Source: JBEDUK01 sp040414485
GTDB taxonomy: Bacteria; Actinomycetota; UBA4738
Assembly: GCA_040414485.1 (NCBI GenBank)
Contig: JBEDUK010000068.1
Coordinates: 10,271-74,270, forward strand
Reading direction: 5' to 3'
Length of the DNA: 64,000 nucleotides
The number at the start of each line of letters is the position of its first letter. Position 1 is the first letter of the stretch. Shown here piece by piece: positions 8,765 through 19,017 of the stretch. The translations under genes and the position numbers were made by a program. Below the pieces are notes generated by a model. It did not search any database. It saw nothing but the letters and a program-made list of their open reading frames with translations, and had not been told where the DNA came from.

Positions 8765-10269
8765 ACGGTGCCGCGCGTCTCTGGAGCGGGCGAGCGCCGC
8801 GCGTCGCGATCGTCGGCGGCGGCACCGCTGGGCTGGTGGCCGCCTATCGGCTGACGCGGCCGGATGCATCGAGCGGCCGCGCGCCGTTCGAGGTCCGGCT
8901 GCTCGAGCGGAGCGGCGCCGCCGGCGGGGTCGTTCGAACCGCGGACGTGGAAGGCCTGACGGTCGAGGAGGGACCCGATTCGTTTGTCGTCCGGAAGCCG
9001 TGGGCGGTCGACCTCTGTCGCGAGCTTGGGCTCGGCGGCGACCTGATCCATCCGGGCGCGTCCGGAGCGCTCGTTTGGACGGGCGGAGCGCTCGTTCCGT
9101 ACCCGTCCGGTGCGGCGTTCGGGATCCCGTCGGACGCGGAGTCGCTGCTGCGATGGCCCGGGATGTCTATGCGCGGACGCCTCCGGGCCGTCACCGACCT
9201 GTGGCGGCCCCCGCGGCGAGGGGCGAAGGGTGGCGCCGACGACGAATCGCTTCAGTCGCTGCTGACACGACGGCTGGGGAGCGAATGCGCGAACGTGCTG
9301 GTCGGCCCGCTGCTGGCCGGCGTGAACTCCGGCGATCCGGCGCGCCTGTCGGTCCGCGCGACCTTTCCCGAGCTTGAGGGCTGGGAGCGAGCCTTCGGCA
9401 GCTTGATCCGCGGGTCGAAGGCCGCGCGGCGGGCGGCGGCCGGGGCGGGTGGGCAGCCGGGCCCGATGTTCGCGACGCTCCGCGGTGGCCTGGGGCGGCT
9501 TCCGGAGGCGCTGGTGCGCGAGGTCGGGCGTGACACGGTCGCCGTCGGCGCGGACGTCTCCGCGGTCGAGGCCTCCCCGGATGGTGGCTGGACCGTGCGC
9601 GCGAATGGCCAGGCGGTCGAGGCCGACGCGGTGGTCGTCGCGACCCCTGCGCCGGCCGCGTCGGCGTTGTTGGCGCCGGTCAACCCGGACGCAGCGGTGG
9701 ACCTCGGGCGGATCGCGTACGGCTCGGCGGCGGTCGTGTCCATGGTCTACGGCCCGGGCTCGGGCGACCGGCTGCCGAACGCGACGGGCTTCATCGTCCC
9801 CGCCGGAGCGGCGGTGGCCGGGGGGCGGGTGGCCACGATCACAGCCTGCACGTGGGTGTCGCGCAAGTGGCCGGATCCCGCGTTCGGGGATCGTGCGGTG
9901 ATCCGGGCATTCGCCGGGCGTGCCGGCGAGGAAGCCGTGCTGGGCCTCCCCGACGACGAGCTGGTGGCCGCGTTGGTGAAGGACATCGAGGCGATCTCAC
10001 CGCTGGGCGACGTCCCCGACGCCTGGACCGTGAGCCGCTGGCCGCGGTCGATGCCGCAGTACGAGCTCGGCCATCTCGAACGCATCGCCGGGATCGAACA
10101 CGCGCTGGCGCGCACGCCGGGCCTGTTCGTGACCGGTTCGGCGTATGGTGGGGTCGGCCTCGCGGACGTCGTACGGCACGCGGGCGAGACGGCTGAGCGG
10201 GTCCGGGCGCACATGGTCCGGATGCACGACGAAGCGCCGGCCGCGATCAGCGAGACACGGAAGGACTGA
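8761..10269 (+). CDS. cgoX: Coproporphyrinogen III oxidase (HemY/HemG-type flavoprotein)
   Basis: 502 residues. It is an oxygen-dependent FAD enzyme oxidising coproporphyrinogen III to coproporphyrin III, according to the operon context; family members were formerly called protoporphyrinogen oxidase. The FAD-binding fingerprint VAIVGGGTAGLVAAYRL lies at about residues 15-31, followed by the acidic-ended LLERSGAAGGVVRT. Further family blocks are EEGPDSFVV and, near the C-terminus, GLFVTGSAYGGVGLADVV. The start is a GTG whose bases overlap the cpfC stop (GTGA, 4 nt). The stop overlaps the chdC start by one base. Confidence 0.93.
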   Translation: MNGAARLWSGRAPRVAIVGGGTAGLVAAYRLTRPDASSGRAPFEVRLLERSGAAGGVVRTADVEGLTVEEGPDSFVVRKPWAVDLCRELGLGGDLIHPGASGALVWTGGALVPYPSGAAFGIPSDAESLLRWPGMSMRGRLRAVTDLWRPPRRGAKGGADDESLQSLLTRRLGSECANVLVGPLLAGVNSGDPARLSVRATFPELEGWERAFGSLIRGSKAARRAAAGAGGQPGPMFATLRGGLGRLPEALVREVGRDTVAVGADVSAVEASPDGGWTVRANGQAVEADAVVVATPAPAASALLAPVNPDAAVDLGRIAYGSAAVVSMVYGPGSGDRLPNATGFIVPAGAAVAGGRVATITACTWVSRKWPDPAFGDRAVIRAFAGRAGEEAVLGLPDDELVAALVKDIEAISPLGDVPDAWTVSRWPRSMPQYELGHLERIAGIEHALARTPGLFVTGSAYGGVGLADVVRHAGETAERVRAHMVRMHDEAPAAISETRKD

Positions 10270-10943
10270 TGATGGACGACCAGCTTTACGCGTACTACCC
10301 GGTGTTCAAGTCGACGGCTCGCACGAGCGCGATGGACTCGGCCGAACGCGACGCGGCGATCCACGAGGTCGAGCTCCTCCTCAAGGAGTGGGAGGACCGG
10401 GTCGCCGTCCGCGGCACGTATTCGACCGTGGGGTTCAGGCCCGATTCGGACCTGATGATGTGGCTGGTGAGCCCGACGCCGGATGCGGCACAGGACCTGC
10501 TCGTGGCGTTCCGCCGGACCGCGCTCGGCCGCTCCCTGGATCTCACATGGGCGTTCATGGGAATGGTGCGGCCGGCCGAATTCACGCCCGACCACTCTCC
10601 CGCATTCGTCCGCGGTGAGCCGCCGAAGCGGTATCTGTGCGTGTATCCGTTCGTGCGGACACCGGAGTGGTATCTGCTGCCGGCGGACCAGCGCCGTTCC
10701 ATGCTCGCCGAGCACGGCACGTTCGGCCGCGAATTCCCCGATGTGCTGGCGAACACAACGTCGAATTTCGGCATCGGTGATTGGGAGTGGATCCTCGCCT
10801 TCGAGGCAGACGACCTCGGCCGGCTCGTCGATTGCATCCGCCGTCTTCGTGAGGCGGAGGCCAGGCGATTCACGAAGGAAGAGGTTCCATTCGTGACCGG
10901 CATCAGGAAGGATTTGCCGGAAGCATTCGCCGATCTGTTCTGA
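10269..10943 (+). CDS. chdC: Coproheme decarboxylase (chlorite-dismutase family, HemQ)
   Basis: 224 residues. It converts iron-coproporphyrin III to heme b by two peroxide-dependent decarboxylations, the last step of the pathway in actinobacteria and firmicutes. The fold signature YPFVRTPEWYLLP contains Tyr126, the expected catalytic tyrosine, and Tyr135; MLAEHG contains His149, which aligns with the axial heme ligand of Listeria HemQ. The ATG at 10269 overlaps the cgoX stop (TGATG); a second ATG follows at once. As the last gene of the operon, it makes this a complete uroporphyrinogen-to-heme unit. Confidence 0.95.
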   Translation: MMDDQLYAYYPVFKSTARTSAMDSAERDAAIHEVELLLKEWEDRVAVRGTYSTVGFRPDSDLMMWLVSPTPDAAQDLLVAFRRTALGRSLDLTWAFMGMVRPAEFTPDHSPAFVRGEPPKRYLCVYPFVRTPEWYLLPADQRRSMLAEHGTFGREFPDVLANTTSNFGIGDWEWILAFEADDLGRLVDCIRRLREAEARRFTKEEVPFVTGIRKDLPEAFADLF

Positions 10944-10962
10944 CCGCCGATCATTGTTCGAC

Positions 10963-10986
10963 TCAGGCGACGTGACTGCCGCCTGA
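10963..10986 (+). terminator. Terminator-like hairpin after the heme operon
   Basis: A perfect 7-bp inverted repeat (TCAGGCG/CGCCTGA) with a 10-nt loop begins 20 nt after the chdC stop. There is no U-tract, so it could equally be a processing or pausing signal. Confidence 0.35.
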
Positions 10987-11049
10987 CCGACTCGTTCGTC
11001 ACGAGGCGAGGCCGTGAGGACGAAACATCCTCCACATGGCGTGGTGTCG

Positions 11050-11055
11050 TACATT
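11050..11055 (+). promoter_or_regulatory. -10 hexamer TACATT, 7 nt before the start at 11063
   Basis: TANNNT hexamer that decides between several in-frame ATGs of the lipoprotein gene in favour of 11063. Confidence 0.45.
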
Positions 11056-11062
11056 TCGGATG

Positions 11063-11971
11063 ATGCGCCATGCTGGCGAGGCTCGCGTTCGCTCCGCTCT
11101 TCGCGTCGCCGTGATCGTCACGGCCGCTATGATGGCGTCCTGCACATCCGGATCGACCGACTCATCGCGACCGAGCACGACTGCACGACAAACCAGTCCG
11201 CAGCCGTCGTCACCGTCTGCTCCGGTCGTGGTTGGAGGGAACGGCACGGTCATCGCCTGGACCCCGTCGGACGTCGTGCTCAACGACGGAATCTGCGAGT
11301 TGGACTACGGGAATCACCCTCCGAACTGCAGCCCGCCGGAGGTCCGTATCCAGGGAGTCGATCTTTCGAAACTGCAGGGTCGCGGCACTTCACCCAAGGG
11401 TGAAGTCTGGGGCAGCGCGTACCTAACCGGGACCATTGTGGACGGCGTGCTTCATGTGACGAGCCAGGGTCCGCGTCGCACCGATCCTTTCTGGCAGCAA
11501 CGTTCGACCGCTCCGCCGTGCCCGGCGCCGCCTGGGGGATGGAAGGATTACGGCGGAACGGGAGCTCCGCTGGCCCGGTACGTTCGCGAGCACCGCGGAG
11601 AGATCGTCCACAGCGACACCTCCGTGGTGGGGCACCACATCTACATCCTGACGATTGCCTCGACCGATCCGGCACAGACCAGGAAGGGCCTTGCGAAGGC
11701 CTATCCGAACGCGGTCTGTGTGGTCCGGTCGAATTACACATCGGACGAGGTCAGCCACGCCGCGGAGGTCGCCCGCTGGATGGTCACGCCGGAGAAGTCG
11801 GGACAACCACCGGATTGGGTGACGAGCGTCGAGGTGACCCTCACGCCCCAGGGGCAACCCCTGGTCCAGGTCTTCGTCACCTTCGACAATCCGGCCGTCC
11901 GCCGCGGAGTCGCGTCGCTGCCGGCCGAACTGGTCGAGATCGTGCCGTGGCTCAAGCCGGTCGCGAGCTAG
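11063..11971 (+). CDS. Secreted lipoprotein of unknown function
   Basis: 302 residues. A basic N-terminus and hydrophobic core lead to a lipobox (AAMMASC, Cys about residue 26), so the mature protein should be diacylglyceryl-modified and anchored outside the membrane. A Ser/Thr/Pro-rich linker of about 30 residues follows, then a folded region with several cysteines (ICELDYG, NCSPP, PPCPAPP, AVCVV) that could form disulfides. I recognise no family. In-frame ATGs also occur at 11036 and 11060; 11063 is preferred for its TACATT hexamer. It is monocistronic by position, between the heme operon and a convergent monooxygenase gene. Confidence 0.7.
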   Translation: MRHAGEARVRSALRVAVIVTAAMMASCTSGSTDSSRPSTTARQTSPQPSSPSAPVVVGGNGTVIAWTPSDVVLNDGICELDYGNHPPNCSPPEVRIQGVDLSKLQGRGTSPKGEVWGSAYLTGTIVDGVLHVTSQGPRRTDPFWQQRSTAPPCPAPPGGWKDYGGTGAPLARYVREHRGEIVHSDTSVVGHHIYILTIASTDPAQTRKGLAKAYPNAVCVVRSNYTSDEVSHAAEVARWMVTPEKSGQPPDWVTSVEVTLTPQGQPLVQVFVTFDNPAVRRGVASLPAELVEIVPWLKPVAS

Positions 11972-12050
11972 CTGCTTCAGGTGACATCAACCAGCACTGG
12001 CATGGCTCACCGAACCGTTCCGGGCTCGTCCGTTGACTGGGCGTGTCGTG

Positions 12051-12067
12051 CCGGCTGAAGCAGCCGG
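12051..12067 (+). terminator. Hairpin between two convergent genes
   Basis: CCGGCT and AGCCGG form a perfect 6-bp stem around a 5-nt loop, between the stops at 11971 (plus) and 12143 (minus). Its position suits a bidirectional terminator, though no U-tract is present on either side. Confidence 0.35.
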
Positions 12068-12142
12068 AAGCCAACGGGGAGAGCGACTGCCCATGGAATC
12101 AACGGGACGTGCACCCACAAGGTCAACTCGTACGGCTACGGG

Positions 12143-13867
12143 TCAGGTCCTGGCCGACTCGACCTCCACGGCGTCGCCGGCGCGCTCGGCGGGGGCTCCG
12201 ACGAGCGGCCCGACACAGAAAAGCTCCATGTGCCGCTGGGCGAGCCCGCTGTGAAACTCGCCGAACTCCGCCGTTGCGTCCTTGCCGCCGTACATTCGGG
12301 CGACGAAGGGGCCGCCCGGGTGGTGGTCCTTCCACTCGGTGAAGTCGTACACCTTGCCGCGGATCACGACCCAGCAGTCGTCGAACGTCGTGTGCTGTGC
12401 GAGTTCCTCGCGCGTGACGGGCCGGTCGCCGGTCCATGGCTTCGCCGGCTTCCACAGGCTGCGGGCGATCTCCTGGCGCGCGCTGATGAGCGCCTTCTCC
12501 CGGGACCGGAAGTCCCATGGCCCGAGCTTCCTGAGCGGCAACTTGTCACCGATCGCGCGCGCGTCGAACGCGTAGATCCAGGAGTCGTCGGTGCCCGCAC
12601 GCTCGTTGTGATCGAACATGGGGTAGTCGCGCTCGTTGACCGCCGCGAGGATCGCCCGCCGCTCAGGCGAGTCCGGTGGCTCGAGGTGCTTGAAGAGGAA
12701 CTTCGACGCGAACTGGAAACGCGTCGCGCGGTAGTAGCGCACGCGCTCGTAGTGGAGCAGCGCGCTGTAGATGTCGGCGCCGTGGAGCTCGAAGCACTTG
12801 CCCAACGCCGCGGCGTCCTCGAAGGCCTGCGCCGCGCCCTGGCCGTAGGTGGGAAGCATCGGGTGGGCCGCGTCACCCACTAGGCCCACGCGACCCTCCG
12901 TCCAGCTCTCGAGCGCGTCCCGGTCGTAGAGCCCCCACTTCGTCGGGCTCTCGATCAGGCCGGTGAGCGCGACGATGTCGTCGTGGCGAGGGTCCCCGGC
13001 GAAGGCCCGGCTCATGTTGCCGATCATCTCGTCGCGGTCGGCGGGGAACCAGTCGCCCTCTTCGCGCTCGAACTCCGCGGAGTCCGGCTCGTAGTAGGCG
13101 AGCCAGATGTTGAGCAGTTCGCCGCCGCGGACCCAGTACGTGAGGTGCTGCGCCGTCGCGTTCTCGCGGCTGTCCATCGACATCGTCTCGATGGGGTTGA
13201 AGTCGAGCGGGCTGCCGTCCGGCTTGCGCGCCGCGGCGACCTTGTCCCGCGAGGCCAAGCCGCGGTAGACGACCACCTCCGTCCAGCGCTTGGTCGACAC
13301 GCCCGGCCAGACCGCCTCGAGCACCTGGGAGTTGACGCCGTCGGCGCCGATCAGCAGGTCGCCGGTCTCCGTCGTGCCGTCGGAGAACATCACGGTCACG
13401 GACTCTTCGTCCTGGCTGACGGCGTCCAGGCGCTTGCCCATGTGAACCTGGATCGGGCAGTCGGCGCCCGTATCCGGTGCGAACTCGAGGACCCGCTTGT
13501 GGAGGCACATCAGCAGGTCCATGCGGTGCATGTGGTGGAAGCCGGCGTTGTCGCCGGCCGACGTGTTGTGGTCGAGCGGCTTGCGCGTGATGTGGCCGTC
13601 CTCCCAGACCATCCGCGTCTCGCTGAGGATCGCCGCCCTGCCGCCATCGATCGCGCCGTCGGGGCCCTTGGGGTCGCCGCCGTCGAGGTCGACGCCGACC
13701 CACCGGCACAGCCTGGCGCCGTTCGGGGGGATGTTCAGGCCCGCTCCGGCGGTGCTCGGCGTGCTCGTCTGCTCGAAGACGTCGATCGCCGTGAAGACGC
13801 CCGACTCCCGCAGCGCCAGAGCCGTCATCAGACCCGCCATGCCTCCACCTGCGATAAGTGCCCGCAT
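12143..13867 (-). CDS. FAD-dependent aromatic-ring monooxygenase fused to a C-terminal cytochrome b5 domain
   Basis: 574 residues. Residues 1 to about 400 are a salicylate-hydroxylase-like group A flavoprotein: FAD fingerprint ALIAGGGMAGLMTALAL, the DG-type motif DLLIGADGVNS, and the second FAD site VGLVGDAAHPMLPTYGQGAAQAFEDA. A linker leads into a cytochrome b5-like heme domain at about 484-557, starting TREELAQHTTFDDCWVVIRG. Its two axial ligands are visible: His516 in HHPGG and His539 in EFHSG, 23 residues apart as in cytochrome b5. Flavin hydroxylases of this group normally take electrons from NAD(P)H directly, so a covalently attached b5 donor is unusual. The ATG at 13867 is preferred to a TTG one codon earlier because GGAGG precedes it at good spacing. 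A 7-bp GC hairpin (13906-13922) lies just upstream. The substrate is unknown. Confidence 0.88.
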   Translation of the reverse strand: MRALIAGGGMAGLMTALALRESGVFTAIDVFEQTSTPSTAGAGLNIPPNGARLCRWVGVDLDGGDPKGPDGAIDGGRAAILSETRMVWEDGHITRKPLDHNTSAGDNAGFHHMHRMDLLMCLHKRVLEFAPDTGADCPIQVHMGKRLDAVSQDEESVTVMFSDGTTETGDLLIGADGVNSQVLEAVWPGVSTKRWTEVVVYRGLASRDKVAAARKPDGSPLDFNPIETMSMDSRENATAQHLTYWVRGGELLNIWLAYYEPDSAEFEREEGDWFPADRDEMIGNMSRAFAGDPRHDDIVALTGLIESPTKWGLYDRDALESWTEGRVGLVGDAAHPMLPTYGQGAAQAFEDAAALGKCFELHGADIYSALLHYERVRYYRATRFQFASKFLFKHLEPPDSPERRAILAAVNERDYPMFDHNERAGTDDSWIYAFDARAIGDKLPLRKLGPWDFRSREKALISARQEIARSLWKPAKPWTGDRPVTREELAQHTTFDDCWVVIRGKVYDFTEWKDHHPGGPFVARMYGGKDATAEFGEFHSGLAQRHMELFCVGPLVGAPAERAGDAVEVESART

Positions 13868-13905
13868 CAAGCCCCTCCACTTCCTCTCTCCACGGGTGGG
13901 TCAGA

Positions 13906-13922
13906 CGGCGCCGTCGGCGCCG
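13906..13922 (-). promoter_or_regulatory. GC-rich hairpin upstream of the FAD-b5 gene
   Basis: CGGCGCC-GTC-GGCGCCG is a perfect 7-bp inverted repeat 39 nt before the gene's start codon. It could be an operator or a leader hairpin; no matching known element was recognised. Confidence 0.25.
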
Positions 13923-14159
13923 GCTGAACCGACCGCGCCGAACGCCAGTCTCGAGGGCGCTCGATCACGCCGTGTGTTGCTATGCCATCCGGCCCGGCCG
14001 CCGACGCATCGCTCACCGTTCCGCTTTCTCGCAACGAGATCCAGAGTCGAGGGTATCTGATGGCGGACAAGGAACCGAGGGCACGCTTCGTGACACGCCC
14101 CGCACGCTCGCATGGCCAAGACGAACCTCGATTCTCCTCGCGTATCACAATGCAGACGC

Positions 14160-14492
14160 ATGCGCCGTCGGATGATCTTTGGTGCGGTCGGCCTTGCGTT
14201 CTTACTCGTTTTCGTTTGGATCACGCTCGCCTCGGGGCCGGCCGACTCCGCCACGGCCACTCGCGGCCGGGGGCAAGGGTTCGGCTCGAAGGATTTCTAT
14301 CGGGCACCGGTGGCGAACCACGAAGGACACCATTGGCATGCCATGTCGTTGCGGTTGCTCACGGCGTGGATGTCGCGGGTGATTGGTTCTTCACGCGTCT
14401 CCTCAACGATCGCCAGAGTTATGCCGTCGCAAGAGGGATGCCCCCGGTGCTTACCGAGCCGGCGGTACCCACCTCAGCCGTGGAGCGTCTAG
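14160..14492 (+). CDS. Small putative signal-anchor protein, possibly frameshifted
   Basis: 110 residues from ATG 14160, with a CACAAT -10-like hexamer 8 nt upstream. MRRRMIFGAVGLAFLLVFVWITLAS is a plausible signal peptide or membrane anchor split here as a basic start followed by one hydrophobic span. After about residue 60 the protein looks poor, whereas the frame two bases on (to the stop at 14569) reads well from about 14330, with a sensible GC-rich third position. A single-base shift near 14330 would join them into about 135 residues ending VLG. This could be a frameshifted gene, a sequencing error, or no gene at all. No family is recognised. Confidence 0.35.
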   Translation: MRRRMIFGAVGLAFLLVFVWITLASGPADSATATRGRGQGFGSKDFYRAPVANHEGHHWHAMSLRLLTAWMSRVIGSSRVSSTIARVMPSQEGCPRCLPSRRYPPQPWSV

Positions 14493-14565
14493 GGATCACC
14501 TGCGGAGAGTCGCACGCCGCTGACGCCGCGGAGTACGGCCGCATGTCGCTCCATACGGTCCTCGG

Positions 14566-16329
<1,764 letters not shown>

Positions 16330-16337
16330 CGCCCGTG

Positions 16338-16343
16338 ACGATA
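16338..16343 (-). promoter_or_regulatory. -10 hexamer TATCGT, 8 nt before the start at 16329
   Basis: Minus-strand TANNNT hexamer in the 58-nt divergent spacer shared with the membrane-protein gene at 16388. Confidence 0.5.
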
Positions 16344-16372
16344 TCGGCTGGAACACGCACCGGCGCGCCAAT

Positions 16373-16378
16373 TACACT
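16373..16378 (+). promoter_or_regulatory. -10 hexamer TACACT, 9 nt before the start at 16388
   Basis: Plus-strand partner of the hexamer at 16338; the two face away from each other within 41 bp. Confidence 0.5.
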
Positions 16379-16387
16379 CCGGCGATC

Positions 16388-17242
16388 ATGCGGACGGAGG
16401 GGGCGACCGCCGGAACGACGACCGAGGTCCGAACGGTCCTCCCTGCCCTGAACGCGCTGTTCGCTGTGGCGAGCGTCCTGGTCCTGCTGGCGACGATCCA
16501 GCTGTTCGTGATGTCGACTCGAACGGACCACTATTTCGCGTGGACCATCGGCGTACCGCTGACCGCTGCTGTGGACGGCGCGTTCTACCTGGCGTCGTTC
16601 GCGCTCCTGTTCCCTGCCGTCTGGGCGCGCGAGTGGGCCGATGTGCGGCCGCTGGCGTGGGGAGTGCTGACGATCTCCACGCTGAAACTGGTGGCGACGC
16701 TGCTGCACACGTCGCTGTTCCACTTCTCGGACCCGGATCTGACACCACGGATCGCCGCGTGGGGATGGCTCATCGTGTACATCGCGGTGCCGATCGTTCT
16801 GGGGGCGTTGATCCTTGCCCAGTACCGGATGCCCGGTGGAGATCCTCCCGTGGCACGGCCGATGCCGCCGGCGCTCCGGACGCTGACCGGCGCGCTCGCC
16901 GTCGTGCTGGTCCTGATCGGGCTGGCGCTGCTGTTCGCGCCGACCGCCACGGCGAAGCACTGGCCGTGGCCGCTCACGGCGCTCACGGCGCAGGCGATCT
17001 CCGCCTGGTTCGTGGGAATCGGGGTGCTCGTCGGGCTGAGCGTCCGGGACGGCGACGTGATCCGGTCTCGGAACGTCTGGATCGCCGCGATGCTCCTGCT
17101 GGTGCTGCAGGGGGTCGCGCTCGGGCGCTACTCGGACGTGTTCGACTGGAGTTCCGCGTCGGGCGTCCTGTACGTCGCGCTGTTCGCCGGCATCGGGGCG
17201 CTCGGCCTCTGGGGCTTCCTCGCCTCGCGTCCCCGCCGCTGA
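16388..17242 (+). CDS. Polytopic membrane protein of unknown function
   Basis: 284 residues with about eight hydrophobic spans (for example LNALFAVASVLVLLATIQLF, LTGALAVVLVLIGLALLFA, VWIAAMLLLVLQGVAL). No signal peptide, catalytic motif or known family is evident. The ATG at 16388 is chosen over upstream in-frame codons because TACACT lies 9 nt before it. It stands alone inside the catabolic cluster on the opposite strand and is convergent with the lyase gene 12 nt later, so a link to that pathway is not implied. Confidence 0.8.
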   Translation: MRTEGATAGTTTEVRTVLPALNALFAVASVLVLLATIQLFVMSTRTDHYFAWTIGVPLTAAVDGAFYLASFALLFPAVWAREWADVRPLAWGVLTISTLKLVATLLHTSLFHFSDPDLTPRIAAWGWLIVYIAVPIVLGALILAQYRMPGGDPPVARPMPPALRTLTGALAVVLVLIGLALLFAPTATAKHWPWPLTALTAQAISAWFVGIGVLVGLSVRDGDVIRSRNVWIAAMLLLVLQGVALGRYSDVFDWSSASGVLYVALFAGIGALGLWGFLASRPRR

Positions 17243-17254
17243 TCGCGACGAAGC

Positions 17255-18217
17255 CTACCGAGAAGCGGGCGCGCGGGGTCCGGCCGTGCTGACCTTGCTG
17301 TCCGCCGAGTGCCCGACCAGGTCCGCGACCATGCGTGAGGCGGCCAGCACGGCATCGAGCCGCACGCCCGTTTCGATCCCCATGTCGTCCAGCATGTTGA
17401 CGACGTCCTCGGTGGCGATGTTGCCGTTCGATCCACCAGGCGCGAACGGCGAGCCGCCCAGCCCGGCCACGCTCGCGTCGAACTCGGTCACGCCCATCTG
17501 GAGCGCCGCCAGGACGTTCGCCATCGCCGTCCCGCGCGTGTCGTGGAAGTGCATGTTCAGCCTGAGAACCGCCGGGTCGAACCGATCGTAAAGCAGGCTT
17601 ACCATTGACCACACGCGCGTGGGCGTCGCCATCCCGGTCGTGTCACCCAGCGAGATCCCCCGCGCGCCCATGTCCAGCAGCCGAGCGGCCATGTCCGCGA
17701 CCCGTGCCGGCGCGACGTCGCCTTCGTATGGATCGCCGAACGCCGCCGAGACGCTGACCTCCACGGGGACGCCGGCGCTCCGCGCGGCCGCGATGACGTC
17801 GGCCACGTCGCGAACCGCGTCCTCGACCGGCTTGCCGACGTTGGTCTGGCTGTAGCCGTCGGAGACCGAGACGAACGCCTGCAGCGAGGCGAACCCGCCG
17901 ACCTCGAGCGCCGTCTCGGCGCCGCGGCGGTTCGGCACCAACGCCGAATACGCGACCCCGATCGTCCGGTGCACGCGCGCCCAGACGGCCGAGGCGTCGG
18001 CCATGGCGGGCACGGCCTTGGGCGAGACGAACGACACGGCCTCGATCTTCGGAACGCCGGTCGCCGACAGGGCGTCGATCAGAGCGGCCCGCGCCTCCAC
18101 CGGCAGCGGCGCCTCCGCCTGCAGGCCGTCGCGCGGTCCGACCTCGCGGATGGTGACGCGTTCCGGAAGCTCGGCCGGACCCCGGTGGGCGCTCACAGGA
18201 CCGGAGGGATCCTCCAC
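17255..18217 (-). CDS. Hydroxymethylglutaryl-CoA lyase-like protein with Ser in place of the catalytic Cys
   Basis: 320 residues of the HMGL/DRE-TIM metallolyase family, whose best-known member splits HMG-CoA into acetoacetate and acetyl-CoA in leucine breakdown. The active-site start REVGPRDGLQ and the metal-binding MHFHDTRG are intact. The signature loop reads GLGGSPFAPGGSNGNIATED: the normal GGCP cysteine, which acts in the lyase, is Ser256. The Asn and TED parts of the loop are kept. The protein may be a lyase with altered chemistry or act on another acyl-CoA; inactivity is less likely given the conserved rest. It is the last gene of a four-gene minus-strand operon, 22 nt after the hydratase gene. 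ATG start; a GTG or ATG a little downstream is possible because the first 15 residues look non-conserved. Confidence 0.88.
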   Translation of the reverse strand: MEDPSGPVSAHRGPAELPERVTIREVGPRDGLQAEAPLPVEARAALIDALSATGVPKIEAVSFVSPKAVPAMADASAVWARVHRTIGVAYSALVPNRRGAETALEVGGFASLQAFVSVSDGYSQTNVGKPVEDAVRDVADVIAAARSAGVPVEVSVSAAFGDPYEGDVAPARVADMAARLLDMGARGISLGDTTGMATPTRVWSMVSLLYDRFDPAVLRLNMHFHDTRGTAMANVLAALQMGVTEFDASVAGLGGSPFAPGGSNGNIATEDVVNMLDDMGIETGVRLDAVLAASRMVADLVGHSADSKVSTAGPRAPASR

Positions 18218-18239
18218 GAGATCGTTCGCGCCGGGTCGC

Positions 18240-19016
18240 TCATCGCCCGCGCCAGTTCGGCTGGCGCTTCTCGTTGAACGCGGCGATGCCCTCGCGCCGG
18301 TCCTCGCTCGCCACGGCCCGCCGCCACGCCGCGTCCTCCAGTTCGAGGCCCTGTTGCATCGGCACCTCGAGCCCTCGGTCGACCGCCGCCTTGGCCTCGC
18401 GCACGCCGACCGGAGAGTTCGAGCAGATCTCGTTTGCCAGGGACATGGTGGTCTCAGCCAGACCGGCGCGCGGCACCACCCGCTGGACCAGACCGATGTC
18501 GCGGGCCTCCTCGGCGCCGATCCGGCGGCCGGTCAGGATCAGTTCCTTCGCCCGCGCCATCCCGATGCGTCGCGCCAGCACCTGCGTCCCGCCGCCGCCG
18601 GGAACGATGCCGACCCTGGTCTCCGGCAGGCCGAACATCGCCTCGTCGCTGGCCACGATGAGGTCGCACGAGAGGGCCAGTTCGAACCCGCCGCCCAGCG
18701 CGTACCCGAACACCGAGGCGATCGTCGGCTGCGGCACGGCGCGGATCGAGTCGAACATGGCCCGCATCAGGACGCGGTTGCGCATCCAGCCGGCGTCGTC
18801 CAGCGCGTTGCGCTCCTTGAGGTCGGCGCCCACGCAGAACGCACGGTCGCCCTCCGCATTGAGGACGATCACCCACGCGTTCGAGTCGGCGGCCGCGGCC
18901 AGGACCGCGCCGGCGAGCTCGTTCGCCACCTCGCCCGAGATCGCGTTCAGAGCCTCCGGGCGAGCCAGCGTGACAACGCCCACGTGACCATCGATGCGCC
19001 GCCTGACGAACGCCAT
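18240..19016 (-). CDS. Enoyl-CoA hydratase/isomerase (crotonase family; candidate methylglutaconyl-CoA hydratase)
   Basis: 258 residues, standard length. Oxyanion-hole segments AFCVGADLKER and GYALGGGFELALSCD are present, followed by FGLPETRVGIVPGGGGTQ carrying the expected acidic residue region and PGGGGTQ turn. It should hydrate a 2-enoyl-CoA; beside a biotin carboxylase/carboxyltransferase pair and an HMGL-like protein, 3-methylglutaconyl-CoA is the likeliest substrate. The ATG at 19016 lies one nucleotide after the stop of the Rieske gene, so the two are co-transcribed and probably translationally coupled. Confidence 0.9.
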   Translation of the reverse strand: MAFVRRRIDGHVGVVTLARPEALNAISGEVANELAGAVLAAAADSNAWVIVLNAEGDRAFCVGADLKERNALDDAGWMRNRVLMRAMFDSIRAVPQPTIASVFGYALGGGFELALSCDLIVASDEAMFGLPETRVGIVPGGGGTQVLARRIGMARAKELILTGRRIGAEEARDIGLVQRVVPRAGLAETTMSLANEICSNSPVGVREAKAAVDRGLEVPMQQGLELEDAAWRRAVASEDRREGIAAFNEKRQPNWRGR

Positions 19017-19017
19017 G

